Positions 23,967-31,063 of a DNA stretch of 33,827 nt are shown piece after piece. This DNA is from Nitriliruptoraceae bacterium (GTDB taxonomy: Bacteria; Actinomycetota; Nitriliruptoria; Nitriliruptorales; Nitriliruptoraceae). Position numbers and translations under genes: made by a program. Numbering within the stretch: position 1 is the stretch's first letter; every line of letters starts with the position of its first letter. The notes beneath the pieces are model-generated. The model was not told the origin of the DNA. It was given only the letters and a program-made list of their open reading frames with translations, and did not search any database. The DNA lies in NCBI GenBank assembly GCA_007121785.1, contig SKJX01000219.1:1-33827 (forward strand). The letters are read 5' to 3'.

Positions 23967-24650
23967 ATGTCACACGTCAGCCACGCAACGAACCGGCGCC
24001 GTAACTCCGTCAGGGTCACGCTGATCGCTGCGGCCGCCGCAGCCCTGCTCACGCTGGCAGCCGTCGCTGCGGTCGCCGCCTCCAACCAGTTCGCCGATGT
24101 CGACGCGGGAGCCACCCACGAGGACGGCATCAGCTTCATGGCCGAGACCGGGGTCACCTCCGGCTGCGCCACCGGGCTGTTCTGTCCGACCGACAACGTC
24201 ACTCGCGAGCAGATGGCGACCTTCATGCACCGGCTCTCCGGTCAGGCCGACGGCGTCGACCCGTCGGTCGACGCCGCCACCCTCCAGGGCATGACCGTCC
24301 AGGAGATCCAGGACGGTGTCGAGCCCCCCGAGGATGGCAACGACGAGGACGACGCGGCACCGCAGGACTTCTGGGCGGTCGTCGACGGCGACGACGCGGA
24401 CCTGCTGCGTGGCTCCGGGGTCGACGCTTCGAGCGGCGGCGGCGGGACCGAGGGTCGCTACACCGTCACCTTCGACGAGCCGGTCGACGAGTGCAGCTGG
24501 CAGGCGACCTCGACCTCGAGCCCGGACAAGAGCGCCTACATCGCGGCGGTCGACGAACACGCGACCAACGACAACAGCGTCCGGGTCACGGTCGTCGACG
24601 CCGACGGCGTCTGGGTCAACGCCGACTTCCACCTGAACGTGACCTGCTGA
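23967..24650 (+). CDS. Secreted protein with one S-layer-homology repeat and an unknown C-terminal domain
   Basis: A 227-residue exported protein. A basic start and an alanine-rich hydrophobic segment (about residues 15-38) form a Sec signal, with probable cleavage near VAAS. One SLH repeat follows (about 42-92): FADVDAG, then [29 protein letters not shown]. Its two cysteines may pair. After an acidic linker comes a beta-rich domain of about 90 residues ([15 protein letters not shown] to the final Cys) that I do not recognise. It may bind the cell wall or envelope polymer. GGGGAG precedes the ATG, and a strong hairpin closes the gene. It separates two genes of the presumed glyoxylate pathway but shows no tie to it. 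Confidence 0.85.
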   Translation: MSHVSHATNRRRNSVRVTLIAAAAAALLTLAAVAAVAASNQFADVDAGATHEDGISFMAETGVTSGCATGLFCPTDNVTREQMATFMHRLSGQADGVDPSVDAATLQGMTVQEIQDGVEPPEDGNDEDDAAPQDFWAVVDGDDADLLRGSGVDASSGGGGTEGRYTVTFDEPVDECSWQATSTSSPDKSAYIAAVDEHATNDNSVRVTVVDADGVWVNADFHLNVTC

Positions 24651-24670
24651 GCTTCTACCACCCAGCACCG

Positions 24671-24706
24671 ACCGGGGCCGGCGAGCATCCGCTCGCCGGC
24701 CCCGGT
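24671..24706 (+). terminator. Strong hairpin after the SLH protein gene
   Basis: A perfect 16-bp stem (24671-24686 with 24691-24706) with a 4-base loop, 20 bases after the stop codon. It is almost entirely G and C, and no T-run follows. Confidence 0.8.
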
Positions 24707-24730
24707 TCGTGCCCCGAGCCTGCCTCGGCA

Positions 24731-24736
24731 TAGCGT
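24731..24736 (+). promoter_or_regulatory. Candidate -10 hexamer TAGCGT of the malyl-CoA lyase gene
   Basis: TAGCGT lies between the hairpin and the gene and would start a leader of about 44 bases ending in the AGGAGG ribosome site. TTCGTG 19 bases upstream is a poor -35. Confidence 0.4.
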
Positions 24737-24786
24737 GTGCAGCACCCGCTTGTCGCGCGATCCCGCCGTGGCCCGAGGAGGCGACC

Positions 24787-25836
24787 GTGAAGAGCCCCCG
24801 TGACGTGTTCCGACCCTTGGCCGTCGGCGCCCCCGACCCACCACGCGAGGTCCCGCTGCGCCCGTCGCGGATGATCCACTTCTTCGACCCGTCCAACCCG
24901 AAGATGGTCGCCAAGGTCCCCGATATCGCGCCCAAGGTCGACGTGCTGCTGGGCAACCTCGAGGACGCGATCGCGGCCGACCGCAAGGACGCGGCCCGGG
25001 ACGGCCTCGTCGAGGTCGCCCGCACGGCCGAACTCGGTCCGACCCAACTGTGGACCCGCGTCAACTCGCTGGACTCGCCCTGGGTCCTGGATGATCTGAC
25101 CACGCTGGTCACCGAGGTCGGCGACCACCTCGACGTCATCATGCTTCCGAAGGTCGAAGGTCCCGAGGACATCCACTACGCCGACCGGCTGCTCGCGCAA
25201 CTCGAGGCCCGGGCCGGATGGCAACGCCCCATCCTCCTGCACGCGATCCTGGAGACCGCCCGCGGGGTGGCCAACGTGGAGGAGATCTGCCTGGCCAGCC
25301 CACGCATGCAGGGCCTGTCGCTGGGCCCGGCGGACCTGGCCGCCGACCGCCGGATGAAGACCACCCGCGTCGGCGGCGGCCACCCCGGCTACCTGGTGCG
25401 CGCCGACCCCACCGGCGACGACGTCCACGCGCCACGGACCACCGCCCAGCAGGACCTGTGGCACTACACCGTCGCGCGGATGGTCGACGCCTGCGCGCTC
25501 GCCGGCATCGCCGCGTACTACGGGCCCTTCGGCGACATCCAGGACGTCGTCGCCTGCGAGGACCAGTTCCGCAACGCCTACCTGCTCGGGTGCGTCGGCG
25601 CCTGGACGCTGCACCCGGCGCAGATCGACATCGCCCGGCGGGTGTTCTCCCCCGAACCGGCGGAGGTGGCGTGGGCCAAGCGTGTCGTCGATGCCATGGG
25701 CGACGGCTCCGGGGCCGCGATGGTCGACGGCAAGATGCAGGATGACGCGACCTACAAGCAGTGCGAGGTCGTGCTCGACCTGGCACGCGAGCTGGCCGCT
25801 CGTGACCCGGAGTTGGCCGAGGCGTACGACCTCTGA
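24787..25836 (+). CDS. (S)-malyl-CoA / beta-methylmalyl-CoA lyase (CitE family, Mcl1 type)
   Basis: A 349-residue TIM-barrel lyase expected to split beta-methylmalyl-CoA into glyoxylate and propionyl-CoA and to interconvert malyl-CoA with acetyl-CoA plus glyoxylate. Conserved features are RPSRMIHFF, Arg91 in [11 protein letters not shown], metal ligands Glu156 (HAILETARG) and Asp183 (SLGPADLAA), then [19 protein letters not shown], and the late [12 protein letters not shown] with the catalytic Asp of the neighbouring subunit. From memory it is very close along its whole length to the Chloroflexus aurantiacus Mcl (about 348 residues). The GTG with AGGAGG matches that protein's start. It is followed by a second CitE gene 40 bases on. 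Confidence 0.92.
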   Translation: MKSPRDVFRPLAVGAPDPPREVPLRPSRMIHFFDPSNPKMVAKVPDIAPKVDVLLGNLEDAIAADRKDAARDGLVEVARTAELGPTQLWTRVNSLDSPWVLDDLTTLVTEVGDHLDVIMLPKVEGPEDIHYADRLLAQLEARAGWQRPILLHAILETARGVANVEEICLASPRMQGLSLGPADLAADRRMKTTRVGGGHPGYLVRADPTGDDVHAPRTTAQQDLWHYTVARMVDACALAGIAAYYGPFGDIQDVVACEDQFRNAYLLGCVGAWTLHPAQIDIARRVFSPEPAEVAWAKRVVDAMGDGSGAAMVDGKMQDDATYKQCEVVLDLARELAARDPELAEAYDL

Positions 25837-25876
25837 CCGGCGTACACGGTCGCGAGCACGTAGGGAGGAACCGGTC

Positions 25877-26749
25877 ATGACCGACGAGCTACGCCCCCGC
25901 CGGAGCGTGCTGTACCTGCCCGGCGCGAACGAACGTGCCCTGGAGAAGGCGGCGACGCTGCCCGCGGACGGGCTGATCCTCGATCTGGAGGACGCGGTCT
26001 CCCCCGACGCCAAGGCCGATGCACGGACCGCCGTCTGCGAGGCGGCGACCTCCGACCGGTACGGACAACGCGAGATCGCCGTCCGCACCAACGGCCTGGA
26101 CACGCGCTGGTTCGCCGACGACGTCGCCGCGGTGGCCGCCGCCGGCCCGGACGTCCTGCTGGTACCGAAGGTGGACTCGGCCGAGCAGGTCCACACGATC
26201 GAGGCGGCCGTGGAGGACGGTGGCGCTCCCGACACCACCCGGATCTGGGCGATGCTCGAGACTCCGACCGCGGTGCTGCACGCACCGGAGATCGTGCACG
26301 CGTCGCCGCGCCTGACCGGGTTCGTCATCGGCACCAACGACCTCGCCAAAGAGCTCCGCGCCGAACACGTCCGCGGACGCGGGCCGCTGCTGACCGCGCT
26401 GTCGTGGTGCGTGCTGGCGGTCCGCGAGGCCGACAAGGTCATCATCGACGGCGTCTTCAACGACCTCGAGGACGCCGACGGCTTCGAGGCCGAGTGCCGG
26501 CAGGGCCGCGAGTTCGGGTTCGACGGCAAGACGCTGATCCACCCCAAGCAGATCGACACCTGCAACCGGGTGTTCGCGCCCTCCGACGACGAGGTGGCGC
26601 ACGCCCACGAGGTGATCAAGGCTTTCGAAGCGGCGCAGGCCGAAGGGCGCGGGGTGGTCACCGTCGGTGGCCGGCTCATCGAGAACCTCCACGTCGAGCA
26701 GGCGCGTCACACGGTCGCCGTCGCCGAGGCGATCGCCGCACGCAACTGA
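25877..26749 (+). CDS. CitE-family protein, probable (S)-malyl-CoA thioesterase (Mcl2 type)
   Basis: A 290-residue CitE-like TIM barrel: RRSVLYLPGANERALEKA, LDLEDAVSPDAK, Arg70 in AVRTNGLDTRW, Glu128 in AMLETPTAVLHA, Asp155 in GTNDLAKEL, and GFDGKTLIHPKQI. The short length, GTNDLAKEL and the ending VVTVGGRLIENLHVEQAR resemble, from memory, Rhodobacter Mcl2. That enzyme hydrolyses malyl-CoA to malate instead of cleaving it. A citramalyl-CoA lyase is the alternative. GGGAGGAA precedes the ATG. Next to the Mcl1-type gene it would complete malate formation from glyoxylate and acetyl-CoA without malate synthase. Confidence 0.88.
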   Translation: MTDELRPRRSVLYLPGANERALEKAATLPADGLILDLEDAVSPDAKADARTAVCEAATSDRYGQREIAVRTNGLDTRWFADDVAAVAAAGPDVLLVPKVDSAEQVHTIEAAVEDGGAPDTTRIWAMLETPTAVLHAPEIVHASPRLTGFVIGTNDLAKELRAEHVRGRGPLLTALSWCVLAVREADKVIIDGVFNDLEDADGFEAECRQGREFGFDGKTLIHPKQIDTCNRVFAPSDDEVAHAHEVIKAFEAAQAEGRGVVTVGGRLIENLHVEQARHTVAVAEAIAARN

Positions 26750-26767
26750 CCGGATCCGGGGCCCCGC

Positions 26768-26783
26768 CCGCAGCGCCCTGCGG
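26768..26783. terminator. Short hairpin between convergent genes
   Basis: CCGCAG-CGCC-CTGCGG, a 6-bp stem with a 4-base loop, in the 49 bases between the Mcl2-type gene and the opposing membrane protein gene. No T-run. Confidence 0.45.
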
Positions 26784-26798
26784 CCGTGGCGACCGCCG

Positions 26799-27320
26799 TT
26801 ACGGCTCGTGGACCTCGACGACCGCGCCGTCCACGCTGATCCCGACCAGTTGCCGGACGTCCACGTCCCCGTCGAACACCTCGACGTGGATCCGCCGCCA
26901 GGCGACCCGGTGCACGACCGCTTCCCCCACCCCACGGTCGGAGGTGACCCGGATCGAGCTCACGCCGCGTGGCGTCGGTCCGACCGCGACCGTCAACTCC
27001 GGTGCGTCCACAGGGAGCCGGACGACGGACGTGTCAGCGAGTTCTGCCACGCCTGCCCGGGCTGACACCTCGGTGCGATCATCGGCGACGACGACCTCGA
27101 AGCTCGGTGCACGGATGCCCGGGCTGGCGTCGACCCGGTAGTCACGTCCGTCCACGCTGCCTTCAGCGACGGTGCGAGGGATGAACGCGACCGCGACCAC
27201 GACGACGACCGCCAGGGCGGCGAGCACCCAGGGCACCGCACGACGCGGCCACCTCGACGTCGGCTCGTCCTGCTCCACATGACCCCCTGTCGGTCCCACG
27301 GCCCGGTCACGGCCGATCAT
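26799..27320 (-). CDS. Uncharacterised single-pass membrane protein
   Basis: A 173-residue protein I do not recognise. A polar N-terminal 28 residues precede one strong membrane helix (about 29-47, AVPWVLAALAVVVVVAVAF), giving a likely N-in, C-out anchor. The remaining 125 residues are rich in Val, Asp and Gly with repeated strand-like stretches, suggesting a beta-rich extracytoplasmic domain. The ATG overlaps the stop of the acyltransferase upstream by four bases (ATGA), so it is part of the acyltransferase operon and may act at the membrane with those enzymes; that is inference from position only. Confidence 0.75.
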   Translation of the reverse strand: MIGRDRAVGPTGGHVEQDEPTSRWPRRAVPWVLAALAVVVVVAVAFIPRTVAEGSVDGRDYRVDASPGIRAPSFEVVVADDRTEVSARAGVAELADTSVVRLPVDAPELTVAVGPTPRGVSSIRVTSDRGVGEAVVHRVAWRRIHVEVFDGDVDVRQLVGISVDGAVVEVHEP

Positions 27321-28375
27321 GACTCCACGGCCGGTGTTGGCGGCTCGCCCGGGTCGAGGCCGATGCGCTCGCGCGTCTGGTCGACCCCGTCACGAAGCCG
27401 TTCACGTGCGTGGTGTGCCTGCTCCTGCACCTGCTCGCGGGCGTCCTCCAGCTTCTCCCGAGCGTGCTGGGCCTCTCCCCGGACCTGCTCACGGGCATCG
27501 CGGAACCGCTCAGCGGCTGCCTGCCAGCGTGCCTCGAGCCCGGACACGTACGCATCGGCCTGCGCGACCGTCGGGGCGCTGCCACCCAACCGATGGGGAA
27601 CCCACCAGGCACCGCTCGGCGTCCCGTCGGGGTAGGCCCGTTGCTCGTGCTCGAGGAGGCTCCGCATCCGGGTCCGCAGCGCTGAGCCCACCTCATCCGG
27701 ATCGTCGTCGACGGTCGGGTGGACGGGTTCGCCGTAGCGGACCGTGACCGGCAGCCGCCACGACCATCGCGGACCTCGACCCACCGTGTGGAAGCGGTGC
27801 GAGCCCCACGACACGGTCGGGATCAACGGGACATCGGCCGCTGTCGCCATCCGGATCGCGCCGCGCTTGAACGGCAACAACTCGAACGACGGAGAGATCG
27901 TCTGTTCCGGCAGGACCAGGACCAGTTCACGTCGTCGCAGCGCCTCCACCGCCGACGCCAGCGCACGGGCGCCGGACGCGCGGTGGACCGGGATGTGGTC
28001 GGCGCGGCGCATGAGCGGCCCGAGCAGCGGTGCATCGAACAACGAGGCTTTGGCGAGGATGCGCACCGGGCGCTGCCACGCCAGGTACGGGCCACTGGCG
28101 CTGGCGAAGAAGTCCCAGAACGAGGTGTGGTTGGCGACGATCACGGCGCCACCCCGACGCGGGATGTGCTCCAGGCCACGGATGCGGATCCGCCAGGCTT
28201 GCAGCCGCATCAGGCCGAACGCCGCGCCGGCAGCCGCACGGTAGACCCCGCTGGCGTGGGGGACGTCGACCCGTTCGCGGTGCACGTGGCTGCGCTCCGA
28301 AGCGTCGTGGACGTCACCGGAACGTCGCCCGCCTTCTTCCACCGGTTCGGCGCGCTCGACCGGTTGGCTGGTCAC
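27317..28375 (-). CDS. PlsC-like acyltransferase with C-terminal coiled coil
   Basis: A 352-residue lysophospholipid-acyltransferase family protein. The HX4D motif is His83-Asp88 (NHTSFWDFF). Further family blocks are LLGPLMRRADHIPVHR and PEQTISPSFELLPFKRGA, where PEQT replaces the usual PEGT. The first 45 residues are polar. From about residue 268 a long charged helix with repeated AREQV/ARERL units is predicted to form a coiled coil, unusual for this family. The GTG start at 28375 overlaps the stop of the preceding paralogue (GTGA). The acyl donor and acceptor are unknown. Confidence 0.88.
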   Translation of the reverse strand: MTSQPVERAEPVEEGGRRSGDVHDASERSHVHRERVDVPHASGVYRAAAGAAFGLMRLQAWRIRIRGLEHIPRRGGAVIVANHTSFWDFFASASGPYLAWQRPVRILAKASLFDAPLLGPLMRRADHIPVHRASGARALASAVEALRRRELVLVLPEQTISPSFELLPFKRGAIRMATAADVPLIPTVSWGSHRFHTVGRGPRWSWRLPVTVRYGEPVHPTVDDDPDEVGSALRTRMRSLLEHEQRAYPDGTPSGAWWVPHRLGGSAPTVAQADAYVSGLEARWQAAAERFRDAREQVRGEAQHAREKLEDAREQVQEQAHHARERLRDGVDQTRERIGLDPGEPPTPAVES

Positions 28376-29157
28376 GACCCGCTCCCGTCGTCGGGCCCGC
28401 TCCAGCGGCGCTCCCGCTGTTCGTGCTCTCGGAGCACCTCGAGGTGATCGGGTGCCCCGCCACCGAGCCGGGCGGGGACCCAAGCCGCGCCGGGCGGTGC
28501 ACCATCCGGGTAGGTCTCCTGCACCTCGTGCAGCAGCTCGGTCATCCGGCGCTCCAGGTCGGTGGTGGCCTCGGCGACGTCATCGTCCTCGCCGACGCGC
28601 ATCGGGGACCCGAACCGCACGGTCACCGGCAGTCGGCGGTGCAGGCGGTTGGAGGCTCCCTTCGGGAACGCTCGGTGCGTGCCCCAGCCGACGACCGGCA
28701 CGATCGGCACGTCCGCCTCACGGGCCATCCGCGCCGCCCCGGTCCGCATCGGCAGCAGTTCGTAGGACGGGGAGATGGTCTGCTCTGGCGCCACCGCCAC
28801 GAGATCCCCGGACCGCAACGCCGCGGCGGCCGCGGCGTACGCGTCCGCCCGGGCCGCAGGATCGGCCCGGTCGACCGGGACCGCCCCCGCCCACCGGACG
28901 ATCCAGCCGAACCCGCGGCTCGACCAGATCTCGCGCTTGGCGAGGAACCGCACGGGACGCTTGAGGCGGCGCACCACCGGCCACCCGACCATGACGAAAT
29001 CGGCGTACGAATGGTGGTTGAACGCCAGCACCGCCCCACCGCGTCGTGGCACGTGATGCAACCCCTGGACGTCGATGCGCCAGGAGAGCACCCACCGGAC
29101 CGTGATCGCCACGGCCGCGATCAGGCGCCAGCGCCACGTCAGCCTCTGCGTGCTCAT
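28372..29157 (-). CDS. PlsC-like acyltransferase, tandem paralogue
   Basis: A 261-residue membrane acyltransferase. After a hydrophobic N-terminal segment (about 10-25) come HVPRRGGAVLAFNHHSYADF with the HX4D pair His48-Asp53, RWAGAVPVDRAD, and PEQTISPSYELLPMRTGAARMA. It shares these blocks with the next gene, including the unusual PEQTISPS form and the ending TYPDG, AWVPARLGG; both differ from the fab-operon PlsC, so they are a tandem duplication of a separate subfamily. The ATG has no clear ribosome site, but TATCCT lies ten bases upstream, so the mRNA leader may be very short. Confidence 0.88.
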   Translation of the reverse strand: MSTQRLTWRWRLIAAVAITVRWVLSWRIDVQGLHHVPRRGGAVLAFNHHSYADFVMVGWPVVRRLKRPVRFLAKREIWSSRGFGWIVRWAGAVPVDRADPAARADAYAAAAAALRSGDLVAVAPEQTISPSYELLPMRTGAARMAREADVPIVPVVGWGTHRAFPKGASNRLHRRLPVTVRFGSPMRVGEDDDVAEATTDLERRMTELLHEVQETYPDGAPPGAAWVPARLGGGAPDHLEVLREHEQRERRWSGPDDGSGS

Positions 29158-29167
29158 CGGATGGCTC

Positions 29168-29173
29168 AGGATA
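29168..29173 (-). promoter_or_regulatory. Candidate -10 hexamer TATCCT of the acyltransferase operon
   Basis: TATCCT ends ten bases before the ATG at 29157, inside the 53-base gap after the rocD stop. It fits TANNNT. No -35 is evident. Confidence 0.4.
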
Positions 29174-29210
29174 GGGCACCACCCCGACCCGCTCGCCGCC
29201 CGGACCCTGG

Positions 29211-30410
29211 TCAGGCGACCGCCCGGCCGAGCGCCGCCACGATGAGGTCGACCTCGTCCTCGGTGATCACCAGAGGAGGTGCCAGCCGGATCGTGCTGCC
29301 GTGGGTGTCCTTGGCGAGCACACCGTCAGCCAGGAGCCGCTCACACACCTCACGGCCGGTCAGGTCGTCGGCCACGTCGATGCCAGCCCAGAGCCCCACA
29401 CAGCGCACCGCACGGACCCGGTCGGTCGGCAGCGACCGCAGGCCCGCATCGAGCCGTGCGCCGAGCTCACGGGAGCGCGCCTGGAACGAGCCGGACTCGA
29501 GCAACCCGACGACCGCCTCGCCGACGGCGCAGGCCAGCGGGTTGCCACCGAAGGTGCTGCCGTGCGAACCGGGGGTGATCACGTCCATCACCGGCCGGTC
29601 CGCAGCGACCGCGGACACGGGCAGGATCCCACCGCCGAGCGCCTTGCCGAGCACGAGCACGTCCGGCTCGACCTCCTCTAGGTCGCAGGCGAACGTGGTC
29701 CCGGTCCGGCCGAGCCCGGACTGGATCTCGTCAGCGATGAACAGCACGCCCTGATCGCTCGTCACGCGCCGGACCTGGCGCAGGTACCCCTCCGGCGGGA
29801 TGATCACCCCGCCCTCCCCCTGGATCGGCTCGATCAGCACCGCGACGGTGGAGGCGTCGATCGCCTGCTCCAACGCGGCAGCGTCACCGAACGGCACGTG
29901 GCGGAAACCAGGGGTGAAGGGACCGAAACCCCGTCGTGCAACCTGGTCGGTGGAGAAGCTGACGATCGTGGTGGTCCGGCCGTGGAAGTTGCCGTCGGCG
30001 ACCACGATCGTGGCGGCGTCAGGATCGACACCGCGCCGCTCGTAGCCCCAGCGGCGCGCGAGCTTGATGGCGGTCTCGACCGCCTCCGCTCCGGTGTTCA
30101 TGGGCAGGACCGCGTCGCGGCGGGTCAGCCGCGCCAGGGCGTCGCAGAAGCCGGCGAAGCGGTCGTGGTGGAACGCCCGGCTGGTGAGCGTGACCCGCGC
30201 CAACTGCTGGGTGACCGCCTCGAGCAGCGCCGGGTGCCGGTGGCCGAAGTTCAGCGCCGAGTAGCCGGCCAACGCATCCAGGTACCGCTTGCCGTCGACG
30301 TCGGTGACCCAGGCACCCTCAGCTTCCGCGATGACGACCGGCAGCGGGTGGTAGTTGTGCGCGGCGTGCGCTTGCAACGCGTCCAGGTCCTGGCTCGTCG
30401 CGGTCGTCAT
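29211..30410 (-). CDS. rocD: Ornithine aminotransferase
   Basis: Converts ornithine and 2-oxoglutarate to glutamate semialdehyde and glutamate in arginine/ornithine breakdown. The 399-residue class III aminotransferase begins with HNYHPLPVVIAEAEGAWVTD and YLDALAGYSALNFGH, has MNTGAEAVETAIKLARRW, the PLP-phosphate and ring contacts at GNFHGRT and Asp227 in ADEIQSGLGRTG, and the Schiff-base Lys256 in LGKALGGG. The HNY and GHRHP blocks are specific for ornithine rather than acetylornithine enzymes. The ATG follows GGAAGG. It diverges from an Lrp/AsnC gene, which probably controls it. Confidence 0.95.
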   Translation of the reverse strand: MTTATSQDLDALQAHAAHNYHPLPVVIAEAEGAWVTDVDGKRYLDALAGYSALNFGHRHPALLEAVTQQLARVTLTSRAFHHDRFAGFCDALARLTRRDAVLPMNTGAEAVETAIKLARRWGYERRGVDPDAATIVVADGNFHGRTTTIVSFSTDQVARRGFGPFTPGFRHVPFGDAAALEQAIDASTVAVLIEPIQGEGGVIIPPEGYLRQVRRVTSDQGVLFIADEIQSGLGRTGTTFACDLEEVEPDVLVLGKALGGGILPVSAVAADRPVMDVITPGSHGSTFGGNPLACAVGEAVVGLLESGSFQARSRELGARLDAGLRSLPTDRVRAVRCVGLWAGIDVADDLTGREVCERLLADGVLAKDTHGSTIRLAPPLVITEDEVDLIVAALGRAVA

Positions 30411-30454
30411 CGTCGCACCTTCCGAGATCGCTGCCGCCGGGCTCGCGGGCGGTC

Positions 30455-30471
30455 CCACGTCGACGACGTGG
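30455..30471. promoter_or_regulatory. 17-bp palindrome between rocD and the Lrp-type regulator, candidate operator
   Basis: CCACGTC-GAC-GACGTGG is a perfect 7-bp inverted repeat around three bases, near the middle of the 132-base divergent region. Lrp/AsnC proteins bind such dyads beside their own genes. Just to its right, TACGCT (plus, 30486-30491) and TAGGGT (minus, 30482-30487) overlap as possible divergent -10 boxes. Confidence 0.5.
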
Positions 30472-30542
30472 CAGGGCCGCCACCCTACGCTCCACGTCCA
30501 CCCGCGGACAGTGCGGGTCGTTGCGATCCTGGTGGTGATCCG

Positions 30543-31013
30543 TTGCGCCTCGACGACATCGATGAACGGATCGTTGCGTGGCTGGCTCGCGACGCCCGGG
30601 CCAGCTTCCGCACGATCGGTGACGCGGTCGGCCTGTCGGCCCCGGCGGTGAAGCGCCGCGTCGACCGGCTGCTCGAGGCCGGGGTGATCGAGCGTTTCGC
30701 CGCTGTCATCGACCCCGGCGCGCTCGGCTGGTCCACCGAGCTGTTCCTGGAGCTGTTCTGCGAGGGTCGGACCCCACCAGCGACGATCCAGCAGGTGCTG
30801 TCCACCTACCCCGAGGTGGTCGGCGCCTACACCGTCACCGGCGATCCGGATGCGCTGGTGCAGTTGCGCGCCAGCGACACCGCGCACCTGGAGCGAACCC
30901 TGGAACGGATCCGGAGCGAACCGTTCGTGGTCCGCACCCGGTCGGTGATCGTGCTCTCGCGGCTGATCGACCGCCCGGGACCGCCCTTCGACCAGCACGA
31001 GCCGTCGGCCTGA
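30543..31013 (+). CDS. Lrp/AsnC-family transcriptional regulator
   Basis: A 156-residue regulator. A helix-turn-helix occupies about residues 18-48 (ASFRTIGDAVGLSAPAVKRR, then a dimer helix), followed by the RAM/AsnC ligand domain with VVGAYTVTGDPDALVQL. The start is a TTG at 30543; the conserved opening RLDDIDERIVAWL begins right after it and no ATG or GTG is in frame nearby. The ribosome site is weak (GGTGGTGAT). It is transcribed away from rocD over a shared palindrome, the classic layout for an amino-acid-responsive regulator of ornithine catabolism; the ligand is likely ornithine or arginine, by inference. Confidence 0.9.
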   Translation: MRLDDIDERIVAWLARDARASFRTIGDAVGLSAPAVKRRVDRLLEAGVIERFAAVIDPGALGWSTELFLELFCEGRTPPATIQQVLSTYPEVVGAYTVTGDPDALVQLRASDTAHLERTLERIRSEPFVVRTRSVIVLSRLIDRPGPPFDQHEPSA

Positions 31014-31019
31014 GGCTCG

Positions 31020-31034
31020 GGTCCGACCCGGACC
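31020..31034. terminator. Small hairpin between convergent regulator and aminotransferase genes
   Basis: GGTCCG-ACC-CGGACC forms a 6-bp stem with a 3-base loop; the CCGGACC arm can also pair with GGTCCGG about 20 bases on. The gap is only 50 bases. A two-way terminator is plausible but weak. Confidence 0.4.
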
Positions 31035-31063
31035 ACCTCGCCGTCGACGCCGGTCCGGCTGCC

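Noticed and set aside
22114-24024. 636-codon plus-strand frame across the nucleotidase, unknown gene and MaoC gene
   Set aside because: It overlaps three minus-strand genes and changes no evidence for them.
24655-26679. 674-codon minus-strand frame opposite both CitE-type genes
   Set aside because: Both plus-strand genes are full length with catalytic residues and ribosome sites; the antisense frame has none of these.
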